Shown here one piece after another: positions 20,890 through 32,944 of a stretch of 64,000 bases of DNA (position 1 is its first letter; the number at the start of each line of letters is the position of its first letter). The stretch comes from Dicyema japonicum (taxonomy: Eukaryota; Dicyemida; Rhombozoa; Dicyemidae). The stretch is from NCBI GenBank assembly GCA_011109175.1, contig RDEW01000072.1, positions 62,001 to 126,000 of the forward strand, in the 5' to 3' direction. Under the pieces are notes generated by a model that ran no database searches, was not told the DNA's origin, and saw only the letters and a program-made list of their open reading frames with translations. The translations under genes and the position numbers were made by a program.

Positions 20890-23470
20890 AAGGGAAGGCT
20901 ATCAGGTGATCCGACGTCTCAGTCTGACTTCGTCATTTCTGATGTTTCTCTCGGGAAACGAAACATTTTTTTATTGAGACAACTCCATCCCATGTCAAAA
21001 ACCACTGAATAATCTTCACTTGACATTCATAGAGCAGCGAAAGTTCATTTGCTAGCAAGTCATATTTATGAAGTTTCTCATCTCCAACTTGCTTAGTCGG
21101 TCTTGTGAGGTAATCCCCACTTCAATTAAAGTTACTTCCTTCTTTGTTTTGTCATACACAAAAATATCAGGTTTATTGTATTGGACTTTTGTTTCTGTCA
21201 AAAATCTACGTCAACTCTAATTTCGACATTTTGATTGTCAATATTGACTGAACCGAATGTCCTTTCAATTTCCTGCTTCTTTTGATTCCATAAATTCGAC
21301 AAAGATGAAGATGGATGCACTTTACCACTTCATTATGTCTTCGAGATAATCACTATTTAGCATTTTACCACACTGAGTGGCCAAATGATCAACAGTTTTC
21401 TTGCATTTTTTACAATGGTTGCATAAGACCCCGTGTGTGCAAAAAACAAATTCCTATCTTGCAAAAGACAGTACAATGCTTCGCTCCGTGGGCCGTTATT
21501 TCTTTTGAATAACCATTCCGAGAAAGTATATAGGTCAACATTTGTTTCATCAATACATTTGAACATAATTGAGTGTAGTGTTCTGCAATAAATTTTATTT
21601 AATAAATATTTTTTCTGAGTGTCCTTGAGGACTTAATATCCATGCTTCCCTGTCGGCAATTGCTTATTTAGAGGCAAGAAATCCTGTGATTGTAGCCAAG
21701 TGCCATTTTTTTTGTTTTTATTACTCGTAGAATCCCAGACCTTCGCAAACACACAGTCGACTGTTTTTCCAAACTTTTAAGGAACTGAAAAAGAATTAAT
21801 TCGCTTTTTAATGAAATCGAGGTAAGTCCTCTTCCAAAAGTCTTCCTATCCAAATACAGCCTCTCTTTATTTGCAGGTTTGAGGTGCAACTTGAGTGACG
21901 TAAGCAGTTGCCGTATTTGTTGGTCAATATCATCAAATTCATAAGGTTAATATTAATTAATCCTATATAATAGTTATATAGGGACATTGCGTATTCATTT
22001 ATTGCACGAAATAAGTTCACAGAATTTAACTTTGTTTTTGAAAGCATGGTTATTCTTTTCTTAACATTATTTAAGTATGGACTCCAAACTTTGCTTTAAG
22101 AACATTACTTCCTTCATCTTCAAAAACACCCAAATATCAATATCCACTGACTCCTTCCAGAGTCTCACAACATGATAACGATTTTACATTAGAAATGACT
22201 TTTCCGAATTCATCTCCAAGCCGGCAACATGAAAGAAATCGCGAACAACTTTCATCATTTTAATAACAGTATCTTCTTTTAGCCCAAATATCTTTAGGTC
22301 ATCAATGAATAACAAATGATTTGTAGAATAAGTCAGTGTGACTTATTCTATCCTCCTGATTAATTTGGAGTCTTGGGAACATAGAATTAAGGGTCCTGCT
22401 CAAGGGTTCCATTACCATAACAAATAGTTGAGGGGATAATGAATCTCCTTGCAGAATTCCACGTCCCAGTTTTACAGAACCAATTCTTCTTCCATCTAAG
22501 TGGAGATTTACAGTCCACTTCTTGACTATGGTCTTTACAAAGTTAACAATCCAACGGGGTATTCCTGAACAATCCAATACATGAAATAAAAATTCATAAA
22601 ATAAAAAAATAAAAGTTTCCATACTCCTTATTTAAGCATTGATTAATAAGGGCCTGTTCCTTAGCGCCCTGACAATGTTTCCTCGTTCCCAGCTGATTGT
22701 CAGATAATAGACCAAACGAATCCACAAAATCTGAGAGTTTGGAATTAATACATTTGGTAATAAGTTTATATAAAGTTGGCATACACGTTATAGGACGTAA
22801 GTCTTTAGGAGTCTCACAATCATCCTTTTTAGGAATTAAATAGGTTATTCCAGTATAAAACCAACTTTCAGGCATATATTCCCCATTAATAATTCGGTTA
22901 ATCTCATTACATAAAAAGCCATGTAAAGATTCCATTTTCTTAATAAAGAAGTTATATGAGCCATCCACACTCCTTCTAATCGAGGAGCCTTTTAATAACA
23001 TCCAGGATAAACTCATTTGTGAACTCTGGCAACATGCCTTCAATACCAGTATTTACTTTACCCACACTGTCATATGGCACGTGCATCTCTTTTCTTTTAG
23101 ACCACACTTTATCCCAGAACGACATACAATCCTCATCATCGAAACCATATAACGTTACTTCATTGCTTGCTGATAGGTTCCGATAAAATCTTCTTCGATT
23201 TAATTCAAAACAACAGTTGTCCTTGCGAAAGTCCTTCCTCGAATGATGTACAGCTATTTGCTTCTTCTTAATTCTTACAAGGTCACATAGTAGAGCCTCA
23301 ATCCTGGCAACCTCCCTTTTTTGGCCCTTTTGTATCCATAGGCACAAAGAACATCCATAACCTTTTGTTTTTCATACACAGGAGAGCTTGCCTGGAAAAA
23401 GCGATTGACAAGTTCTAGTTCTGCCATCAGCTTTGAGATTTTTTTTTAGTGTTCTCCAACCACGTACTTT
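20890..23470 (-). pseudogene. R4-like LINE, degenerate minus-strand copy
   Basis: It aligns along its length with the intact 912-residue protein. Pieces include CFELNRRRFYRNLSAS (23,2xx), SWFYTGITYLIPKKDD and LRPITCMPTLYKLITKC (22.8 kb), GRGILQGDSLSPQLF (22.4 kb), ANKERLYLDRKTFGRGL (21.8 kb) and CLLQDRNLFF (21.4 kb). About 28 residues covering catalytic motif A (DVKKAFDSVDH) are replaced by an AT-rich stretch near 22,570-22,620. Stops and frame changes are present elsewhere. Upstream to about 23,470 it shows N-terminal sequence missing from the intact copy. Confidence 0.85.
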
Positions 23471-23540
23471 GCGGTTTAACCTTCGCAGTTAAAGCCATAT
23501 AAGCACACTGTGCAGCATATAGAATATCAGTAATTTGATT

Positions 23541-23905
23541 ATTTATTTATTGTCGTATGTGATAGCGTCCGGGCTGTTGATACTGTCCGGGTTGATAAGA
23601 CAAATTTATCACTTGAAAACATTAACAACCACTAAGTTTTTCTTCAAAAGATCTGTCCCTTGTTCTCTCAAAAAAAAAAATTATAGTTTGAGTCAATAAA
23701 GCGATTAAGCGAGAAAAGGGTCGAAAATAGAAGAAGTCGAAGGATCGGTTTCTTGTTCCTCAAAAACAAAAAAAATTTAGTTTGAGTCAATAAAGCGATT
23801 AAGCGAGAAAAGGGTCGAAAATAGAATAAGTCGAAGGATCGGTCCCTGTTCTCTCAAAAACAAAAATTTTAGTTTGATCATAAAGCGATTAAGCGTGAAA
23901 AGGGT
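23541..23905 (-). repeat. LINE-B 3' end with ~93-bp tandem repeats
   Basis: On the minus strand this is only the 3' untranslated end of LINE-B. It ends with CCCGGACAGTATCAACAGCC, then CATACGACAATAAATAA. Within it a unit containing AGTTTGAGTCAATAAAGCG (plus strand) starts at 23,684, 23,779 and 23,871, giving a 92-95-bp period and nearly three copies. The copy at 39.8 kb has two such units, and the one at 27.0 kb has none. Confidence 0.8.
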
Positions 23906-24569
23906 TGAAATAGACTTTTGTAACATTGAAGTTTTAGCATTATTATGTGATTGGGGAATAACGGCGATTCATGGTAAACCAAGACAACCACAATCACAAG
24001 GGCAGGGAACGCTAAAATTAAACGTTACTAATAATTGGATTGAAAACTACTGTTTATAAATATAACATTTCTATGCGTCGTGCTACTGAAAAGTCACCTT
24101 TCTGGTTAGATTTATGAATTTTATTTTTACACTATTATTCGTAACTTCGGGATTCAATACTGTTTCTGTGTGAGATATTAAAGTGATCGAATTACCAGCC
24201 CAAAGAGCTGAACATTTTCAGATGAAATCAATCAAGACAATCTTGAACTTTGCGTGGTATATCAACTCCAACTCTTTGGAAAGAAACTTTTAGTTAGCAT
24301 AAAAAACTTTTTAATTAGCAAAAGAAATGATTTCTACTTTTCAATTTTTCCATTTATATTCTCTTTTCCATTTTGATGGCTCATTTTTTCAGTGAAAAAA
24401 TGAGAAAAATTAGGGTCCAGAGACAATGAAATATAGAAACCGATACAGCATCTTCAACAGAGTCCTAGGCCAATTGCTCAGTGGGTACTTGTCGCCGTCT
24501 TGAATGTATAAAAGCTTTCCTAAACTCAGACTCCGTTATATCTTCATCAAAAACCTTTGAATAATCGAT
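23906..24569. other. No recognisable gene
   Basis: AT-rich sequence with no long frame and no clear similarity to the repeat families in this window. It lies between the LINE-B 3' fragment and the start of recognisable LINE-B coding sequence. The last 150 bp may be decayed endonuclease sequence of that element. Confidence 0.4.
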
Positions 24570-27006
24570 ATTTTTCTCTTTGCACCAAGGAGTGGGGACA
24601 AGCTTGGAGTGTTTGTGATGCCTCAGAATCTAAGCAAAATTTGTGAGCACCCATATGTGGAACAAGATATTGGAAGCGATCATCTTCCAAAAACTTTGGA
24701 AATAAGGACAGGGCCTATATCTGCAGAAAGAACTTTTGTTGGCTACAACCTTAATAATGTCAACTGGGTTGATTTCGATTATTTTATACGGGTGAAACTG
24801 GGAAATGTCTGTGATCTATTGATCTTGGACTCCTCAGATATTGATTACTTGGATGACAAAATTAGGACTTTGATATTATGTTATTTGGACGAATATGGAA
24901 GTAAAAAATTCCGTATGCCGCATGGATGCTCATCAATGAGCTTAAAAGAAGATTCCCTCCATCGAGAGAAAAAATCACTTGAAAGTAAACTGAAAAGATG
25001 TTGGAACATTCCCGACTCGGAAAAGCTAAAGGTTCAAATCAGCTTAGTGAAAAATGAATTAATGGAAATATCAAACGAAAACAGGAAAATAAATGGAGAA
25101 GAGAATGCTCAAAGATCAATCAATAGAATGCAGACTTTTGGAAAGTATTCGCGAGATTGAAATCCTCTGATGACAAATGTGATGAAATACACCTAAAATC
25201 ATCCAATGGTTGTTGTATTTCAAAGGGGGAAATCCCAGAAATTCTACGGCAACAGTTAGCAAAAATTCAAGAAGTAGATCCTGCTTCCATTATTCCATGT
25301 GAATTTCGAAGCAATAATCGTCACTATGATAGGATGGTGTCAATGAAGGGTCCTATGTGTACTCCTATTTCCCCTGAAGAAGTAAAAATTGCGATTTGTA
25401 GCTGCAAGAACAAAACCCCTGGATGGGATTTTATCCCAATGAAAATATTCAAGAATGCAAATGCTATGTTAATTGATGCATTAAATGCTTATGATGCATT
25501 AACCATGCTTTATATGCCTCGTGGCAACGTGGAAACTTGCTCACGTTCCATCGACCTGGAAAAAGTCGATTGTTCGGATGATTGGAAAGAAAGGAAAATC
25601 AAGATCTAATCCAGAAAATTATAGACCAATTAGTCTTATTTGTTCAACTTCAAAAATTATGGAGAAAATTGTCTTCAATAGATTATCAAAAGTGGTTGAT
25701 GAAAACAATTTTCTTGCAAACAATCAGTGGGGGTTCCGTAAAAATAGAGGAACTGAAGACTGCATCCGGAACTTAGGAAGTCAATTCAAGAATCTATAAG
25801 TAAGAAAGAATACCTTACTGCAACGTGTTTGGACATATCCAAGGCTTTTGACAGTGTCTGGCATAAGGACTTCTCGAGACATTGTCAAAGGCGAACATTG
25901 GAAAGTCGGCGCTCATGTGGATTAGAGACTTCCTTATGGGAAGGGAGTCTTATATTCGTGTGGGAAATATGCTCTCTAAAAAGATAAAACTAAGTAGAGG
26001 TGTTCCACAAGGTTCAATTTTGAGTCCCCTCCTCTTCAACTGTATAATGAGCGAGGTGCCAAAACCGGAACACATCAATACCAAAATGATAATTTATGCA
26101 GACGACATTCTAATTTTGGACACTAGTATAAATAAATCAATATCATGGAAAAGATTAGCTCATATGTCGAAAATCGAAGATTGGTGTCGGAATAATGGAT
26201 TGACATTATCAAGAGAAAAAAGTTCTGTAACCTGGATAGCGAGAAATAGGAAGAATCAATATGTTGATACAGGGAATGTTAAGTTCTCGGAAAACCTGAT
26301 ATACCTTGGAGTATGCATTAACAAAAAAGGATCGTTTAAAGAGCACATCAAAATACGAAGAGAGAAAGCTACGGGAATGCTCAAGTCCCTACTCCGCTTT
26401 CATTTGTCTCCAGATACTTTTATGTTTGTCTACAAAACGTGTATTGAACCTTTCCTAATATATGGATATCAAGGTTGGTTTAAAACAGAGGAGGAATCAG
26501 TCCTACTAACTAAATTAGAAAAGACAAGAAGGTATGCAATTAAACTCGCACATGGATTGGATTTAGCATCTGAAATTGATGACTAATACGAAAGAAAAAC
26601 GAGAAGAATCGGTGATTTATTACATTGCTTGTGGAAACTCGCATTGTAATTGGGGCTTTTTACGGAGAAGAGACATACGGTGTCTCATGAGAGTGCCCCG
26701 ATAAAGACGACCCCAAATCTTGGCTTTCCTCTTTAGTTAATGGCTCTTACCTTGTTTAGTTAGTTGGGATTTTGCTAATAAATTATGTTATCTATCTATA
26801 TCGATTTGCTATAATCTCGGTTCTTTTCCTTGGGGATTTAACATCTCTACTTTACTCCGGATTTTACTTTTCTATTTTCCTTGGGATTTAACTTCTCTTT
26901 ATTTTGTTTCTCTTGAGACAAAACTTAGTGGTTGTTAATGTTTTCAAGTGATAAATTTGTCCTTTTAACCCTGACAGTATCAACGCCCGCGTTCTTATGA
27001 CATACG
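24570..27006 (+). mobile_element. LINE-B copy: endonuclease end, reverse transcriptase, 3' UTR
   Basis: 5'-truncated within the AP endonuclease; the first recognisable motif is DIGSDHLP (the SDH of the endonuclease, about 24,670). A linker follows to 25,160. The fingers and palm (KKSIVRMIGKKGKS, NYRPISLICSTSKIMEKIV, then AFDSVW after a frame change at about 25,800) lead to an open stretch from 25,882 to 26,586 with RGVPQGSILSPLLFN and IYADDILILD. The thumb reads YKTCIEPFLIYGYQGWF. Three frame changes break it. The 3' UTR (26,590-27,003) ends in the LINE-B tail CAGTATCAACGCCCGCG, then CATACGACA. Confidence 0.85.
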
Positions 27007-27008
27007 AC

Positions 27009-27312
27009 ATTTATTAACCCCGGATACACCGAGAAAGAAGTTAAAGTAAACATCTAATTAAGTGAATCCATTTTCAATTCTACAGAAACAGAGTCCATCC
27101 GGAATCAGCATAAAGGGAAAGACGTCCATTAGTTGAGTTGTGGAAACCTCCAGTGGAGTGAGAGCAAATGATCCTTTTTCGTGCCGGCCTAGCACTAGGC
27201 CGTCACCTAGACAGCGTGGATCACTGACGCCACTCTATTAGGAAGAGAGAGGAGGAACAGACAAGCAAGCAGAAAAATTAAACCAATTAACCACGCAGCA
27301 CCACATGGCGCC
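27009..27312 (-). repeat. SINE-A copy abutting LINE-B tail
   Basis: Minus-strand copy of the SINE at 15,054-15,365, with the same LINE-A-like 3' tail (CTCGGTGTATCCGGGGTTAA) at 27,009-27,045. It lies directly against the 3' tail of the LINE-B copy. Identity to the other copy is high across the central GGCACGAAAAAGGATC block. Confidence 0.75.
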
Positions 27313-28229
27313 CACGCGGCAAAATCTTAAGTAATTTGATTGATATCTTGAGGCGGATTATCTTTCGTAATATATTTATTGCAGAATTTAGTCCCGACAA
27401 AACATTAACTCTGACATACTTTCTCTGAATTTTTGGGTGTTGGTTTCGAGTATCCCTCAAAATTGACTTAATTTTCTCAATTTGTACTTTTAGTTCCTCA
27501 AGGCAATTTCTGAAGGTAGAAATTTCCACATTAGTATTAATTGCACTTTGAAACATTCGCCTCCATTTACATTGTTATTCCGATTTTCAGGTTTCAGCAT
27601 CTTTTTTAGCTGACATAGACTGGAACTCTTGAAGTACTTTTCATTGAACTTTTTAAGTACGAGGTTCAGCCACCTCTAGGTATCCTTCCAAATCTTTGTT
27701 TCGTGGCAAGAAAATCTGAGATACCACTCAGCTTCAGAGACACAGTGGACCTCTTCAATAATGGCAGATAGTGAATACAAGTTGGTTTTGGCACCAATAT
27801 TCCCAAACGATGTTGATATTAGTTCTTGTGACATTATCCAGCCCCACAGACGACGGTCCTGCTTCTACTATACTATCTTCTTTATTTGATTTTGCAAATA
27901 TTACATATCCTGGCCTAAGAAATTAACTCTTTACGAAGCTGGCGACTTTTTGGCCGTAATCTCCCTATGGAATATGGTGACACCATGTAACCTCATTATA
28001 AATGATTTTTTCAATCAAAATGTAACTGGGGGCTTTCATGGACGTCAGAGAACTACGCTTCCTCTCTATCTTGGTCAAGATTATGCTTATATTGATAGGA
28101 CATTGATAACAGTGATGAACTTCGAAAGTGATCATTGATAACAGTGATGAACTTCGAAAGTGATCACGGAGTTGCATGTTGAAAATTTAAGTAAAGAGAA
28201 GGGCACAAACAAAACCATAGATATTTATC
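27313..28229. other. Unassigned, probably repeat debris; contains a 34-bp tandem duplication
   Basis: Minus-strand frames are discontinuous (for example an 89-codon open stretch to 27,556) and match nothing I recognise. At 28,100-28,168 a 34-bp segment (CATTGATAACAGTGATGAAC, then TTCGAAAGTGATCA) is present twice in direct tandem, just left of the Tc1 element. Confidence 0.45.
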
Positions 28230-28429
28230 TACAGTACCGGTCAATGAAAATTGCTCATCAATATTTTCATGCTTTTTATTTGAAAATTAATAAAATTAAA
28301 TCTTTGAGCTCATTTTTAGTCTAATTTATTAATTTTATTTTTTTTAACTTAAATATTCGCTTTATTTAACTAACTTAAAGCAAAATTAAAAATTACTCGA
28401 CAAAATAAATTGCTCAAAATTAGAAATTA

Positions 28430-29442
28430 ACTAAGAATCCATATTTAATACGGTATATGTCCTCCTTTAGCCTTTCTTTCATTGACATGACTAATTTTTA
28501 CAAAATTTGGTGGAATTGATTCCCATATTTCTTTGAGCTTTATTTTTAGTTCTGATATATTTTCGGGTGATTTTTACCCAATTGATTCTTCATAAAGGCC
28601 CATACATGCTCTATGGGTTGAGATTTAATGATTGTTACGGCCAATCGAGAATTTGATATTTTTCTCTTTCAAAAAATTCTTTGACTATGCGAGATGTATG
28701 GCATGGAGCGTTGTCTTGCTGAAAAATAATGATTTTAGGCCCATTTTTTCTACAGATTGTTGCAGATTTATTGGCTAATAAATTAATATAACATGCACTA
28801 TTCATGTTTTTGATCTACAAAAACAATATTGCCGACACCGTTATATGATATACACCCCAAATCATAACTCGGCATCCTCCAAACTTACAGTGAGAAGTAA
28901 ATTGACATTTGAAAGGCTGTATTTTTTCTATAAATAAGTTGATGTTTGATGTTAGAAAAAACATTGAAAACATATTCATCGGAAAATATTACCGATTTTC
29001 ATGTTCTCATCCGAAAGGGAAATAAATTTTGTTTGAAATACCAATCTCAATCAATATTTTTTTGGGATATAAATGGCTTTCTTTTAGCATGTCTACAGTA
29101 TAATCCATTTCGATTTAATATTCTGGTAATTGTCCGTGAGGAAACGGTAATATTAAATTTTTCCTTAGTTATTGTGGATTATTCTTGCGCCAACAACGTC
29201 GTTGACTTTTGGATTCAGTATATAAAAATTCAGCATCTATTAAATTTAATTTCGGTAAACGTCCTGATCCAGACTAACGAGAAATTGATCCAAATTTACG
29301 ATATTTCCTGATGTTAAGTTGAAAATGATAAATTGAGAATGCGGGAAATTTCTCTGATGGTTTTTCTATCATTAAAATGGCCTATCATCCCTTTTACAAA
29401 ATCTGATAAATGTTTTTTCCTGGAACCGCACATAACCTCCAT
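28430..29442 (-). pseudogene. Tc1-like transposase, broken
   Basis: The minus-strand ATG at 29,442 begins MEVMCGSRKKHLSDFVKG and a helix-turn-helix region (NDRKTIREISRIL). Further on are SSRTITRILNRNGLYCR, then GGCRVMIWG, then FQQDNAPCHTSRIVKEFF (second catalytic Asp), and ILDWP with NLNPIEHVWAFMKNQL (third catalytic residue, Glu). This is the DD34E layout. Stops and several frame changes inactivate it. Confidence 0.88.
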
Positions 29443-29752
29443 TTTGAATTCACGACCAAAACTGAGCAATTTTTGTGTCACGCTATTTTTTTAATTTTGC
29501 TTTAAATTCGTTAACTTTTTTTTTTACTTTGTACTATTATTAAACAATAGAAGTCAGGTAGTTGCCGCCCTCACTGCGTGGCTGTTCCTCTCAAAATGCG
29601 AGCGAGATTCGCTCAAATAGCCAGCGGCGGGTTCGTTAACTAAAGCGAATATTTAATTTTAAAAAAATAAAATTAATAAGTTAGTTTAAAAATGAGATTA
29701 AAGATTTTAATTTTTAAATAAAAGCATGAAAATATTGATGAGCAATTTTCAT

Positions 29753-32183
29753 GCATTTCAACGTTGAAAAATCTACTGTTATGTGGGGATCTTAATGCAC
29801 GACATCCCGTTTGGCTCACTTCCCAATCCTCTGATAACCGAGGAGAACTCATTGCAAATTATTTTCCTGACCTGATTATACTGAACAACCCTAACTCACA
29901 TACGAGGACCCCATTAAGGATAACTGATAGCTGCACATCCCCCGACTTAACATTATGCTCACCTTCTCTGGCTGGACTCATTTCCTGGAACGTCTTTTAC
30001 GGCTTCCCAGTGACCACAATCCAATCCTTCTAAAATTGAGAGGTCTTCGACGATACAGGAGACGGTCGGCGGAATCAAAAAGATTCAAGGATTATACGAA
30101 GGTTGACTGGTCTGGTTTCAGTAACCTTGTGGATAAATTCTTGGCCGGGAGATTATCCTTCCCAATACGCTCTATTGACGAGGCCGCAGAAATTATCAGC
30201 GCTGCCATTCAGAAAGCTGACCATATTTTTATTCCTATATCGTCATACAAGAAGTTTATTCCTACCCTCAGCTCTTATACAATAAGTCTTATAAAACAAA
30301 GAGACCGGCTGAAGAGATGCCATCTGTTGGACATGAAGTCTTTGACAGCCCTCAGACAACTGAATAAAAGAATCTGTCAGAGCATAAAAGAACACAAGGA
30401 CAAGAGATGGCAGCATCTAGTTAACCACCTCGACAGGAAAAGTACATCCCGACACTTCTGGAAAACTCTTAAACAAGTCAAGTCGGAGCTGGATGATGCA
30501 GACGGAACCGGAAAGTCTTCTCCTGAACACTTATGCCACCTACATCCTAACATCCTTATGAAACATTACGCTGGAATTAGCTTCAAACCATTCTCGAAAC
30601 ACCTGGACATTAAGGTGCGTGCCCATAAACCGAAGAAGGAACCTTATCACGAACTATTCACAGATGACCAAGTCTTGGATGTGATCACCAGATTAAAGAG
30701 CTCACGGGCGTGCGGGCCTGACAAAGTATCTTCTATTCACCTAAAACACCTAAGCCACTACGCAATTGGCTACCTCACGCATATATACAATCTGTCCATT
30801 AACTATAATATTATTCCTAAGATTTGGAAGAATTCTATCATCAGACCGATATTGAAGGCTGGGAAACCAGAGACAGAACCTGCATCCTACAGGCCTATTT
30901 CCGTTACCAGCACACTGTCAAAAATTATGGAGAAACTTGTATTATCAGTCATTATTCCGTATCTTCCGCGTCCTATATTTCAACATGGTTTCCTCCGCGG
31001 TAGGTCCACCGCTACATACTTGGCAACTTTATCGCAGTTCATTGCCGACGGTTTTAACACCCATCCTCCGCCTCACAAACGCACAATCTTGGTTTCTATT
31101 GACATCAACAAAGCCTTTGACACTGTTTCGAGGAAAATCTTGGTTGGAAAAATTTTTCTACTAATATTCGTCCGAATGTGAAATTATGGCTGGCCAACTT
31201 TTTGTCTGGAAGACGTGGAAGAGTAGTCAGTGGTGATCTCAGATCTAGATCACGATTACTACCGAACGGGGTACCCCAGGGGTCTCCACTTTCACCAATT
31301 CTATTCAACCTTTTCCTACACGACCTACCTAATGATGGAGACGAAGATTCCCTGTTATTATCCTACGCAGACGACGTAGTCATTGCAATACGGAACCGCT
31401 CGACGCAAGTCGCATCCCTTAAAACTCAGACAAAATTGAACATTCTCCACGATTGGATTGCTGGCAATCGACTAACGATTTCTGCAACCAAGTCTATCTG
31501 TTCCACATTCACGTCGGACCGTCGTTCCAAGGATGAACCGAAGTCTTTTCATTGGTCCCACTAGGATTCCAGTGACAAAGTCCCCCATTGTCCTTGGAGT
31601 CAAGTACGACAGCCTTCTCAAATTCAACTCCCACGCAACAGACATGATCACCAGGGGCCTCCAGAAAGTTAACGTTATACGCGCCCTTGTTCGGAGGACC
31701 ACGAGGAACATGGACTTTTCCGTTTCTACACTCTACCTACAAACAATCCGCCTGCCATTGAGTATGCTCCGTTGCATGGAGATTCGGGCTATCGGAGTTT
31801 TTGGTCCAAAGAATCAACTCGATATACCGGAAAACAATCAGTATGCTTTACATACGTAATGGATCAACAGTCGACCCACTACTCATGGAAGTTAAGATCC
31901 GTAGTCGTGGCTCCGGATTTCTTCGCCTCTGTGAGGAAGATGGAAATCCGCTTCGCGTAATCCATCCCATGGCAAGAGAAAACCGATTGGATAAGAAATT
32001 CCCCTCCCCGATCGGATTCCTCTGCAAGACCGAGAGAAGGCTCTTCCGGAAAGTAGTGGGGACGATGGAGGATCACAGACGTCGAATGGCACAAGTGATT
32101 GCGAGGACTGGGATCACCTAACTGTCTGACTCTTTTGTCTTTCTTTCTCGGTGTTCCCGGGGTTATTAAAATAAAATAAATAA
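29753..32183 (+). mobile_element. LINE-A insertion with 15-bp target duplication
   Basis: The 15-bp ATGAGCAATTTTCAT, part of the Tc1 inverted repeat, occurs on both sides (29,738-29,752 and 32,184-32,198), so both ends of the insertion are fixed. It is 5'-truncated inside the endonuclease, starting just before CGDLNARHPVW. A 408-codon open stretch (29,955-31,181) covers the linker and first half of the reverse transcriptase (SIDINKAFDTVSRKIL). After frame changes come GVPQGSPLSPILFN and LLLSYADDVVIA, the thumb, and a C-terminal domain ending at 32,121 (SPIGFLCKTERRLFRKVVG). The 3' end is TTTCTCGGTGTTCCCGGGG, then TTATTAAAATAAAATAAATAA. Few breaks suggest it is one of the younger copies. Confidence 0.93.
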
Positions 32184-32399
32184 ATGAGCAATTTTCATTG
32201 ACCGGTACTGTAGCAGCGCAAGTGATCTTAACTAACTATCTTTTTTTCAACCATATAAATTTATTGACAAAAAGAAACGGGTGCTCTCAGAATTGAGAAG
32301 AATCTCCCCTGACCATTTTCTAGGAAATGCGCTCGAGCTCCTTTATTTTTTATCATTTTTCCAAAATTAAAAATCAAAATATTTGGCTAAAAATAGAGA

Positions 32400-32820
32400 C
32401 TAGTCAATCATCGCCCTTCTTCTATCAAACTGAACCTTAGAAGAACTAGGCTTTGTTTGGGCGGAAATCTGCGACAAAAGTTGCTTGAAGTCATCATCTG
32501 TAAGTTTTGTGCGAATTCTGTTCTGTTGGCACAGCTGGACAAGGAAATTTTCGATTCGCTCTCCACGTTCTGAATCAGCCGAAGAAATGGTGTTCACTAA
32601 AGGTAAATCAAGAGATACATCGAGCACGTGCATTCTGGTCGAGTATTTGAGCAAGGATCGAATGCTTCATTTCTGCCTCCTTCTGTTTTCTGTTTTGCAA
32701 TTCTTCTGCTGAAGGCTCAATGGTTTTGTTATTTCCATACTGTTTGGAGTTAAGAATTTCTAAAACCTGGGACTTAAGCTCGGCTAATCGTCGTTTCCTG
32801 ATTTCTTCAAGTTCGTCCAT
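32400..32820 (-). CDS. PDCD5: PDCD5 (TFAR19) with a 22-nt intron
   Basis: Two exons (32,820-32,619 and 32,596-32,400) join through a GT-AG intron of 22 nt (GTATCTCTTG...CCTTTAG) into 132 residues. The protein begins MDELEEIRKRRLAELKSQ and contains KQKEAEMKHSILAQILDQNA followed by RARLNTI across the splice. It ends VQFDRRRAMID. This matches the DNA-binding PDCD5 family over its whole length; human PDCD5 has 125 residues. The family acts in apoptosis regulation and as a partner of the TRiC/CCT chaperonin. The charged N-terminal helix and three-helix core are present; the acidic C-terminal tail of vertebrates is missing. No frame breaks. The start is the Met 21 nt inside a longer open frame, chosen because it aligns with the family N-terminus. 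Confidence 0.95.
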
Positions 32821-32944
32821 TTTTAAAGAACTGGCACACAAGAAAAAATATATGGTAATAATTATTAACTATTTAATTTTAATTAATAGTGATCAAACTT
32901 TTATAAATTAAGCGATTTCGAGAGATTTTCTAACATCAATTAAA

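Larger units (their letters stand above)
28232..32210. mobile_element. Tc1-like transposon interrupted by LINE-A
   Basis: The left end reads CAGTACCGGTCAATGAAAAT and the right end is its exact inverse, each flanked by TA (28,230-28,231 and 32,211-32,212). That is the Tc1/mariner target duplication. The inverted repeats are long, about 150 bp. The right one is cut in two by a LINE-A insertion, so its inner part is at about 29,636-29,752 and its tip at 32,184-32,210. Without the LINE the element is about 1.55 kb, the normal Tc1 size. Confidence 0.93.

Noticed and set aside
23546-27003. Inverted ~88-bp copies at 23,546-23,632 and 26,917-27,003 as terminal repeats of a DNA transposon
   Set aside because: The same sequence at 39.7-39.8 kb follows LINE-B C-terminal coding, so both are LINE-B 3' ends lying in opposite orientation.
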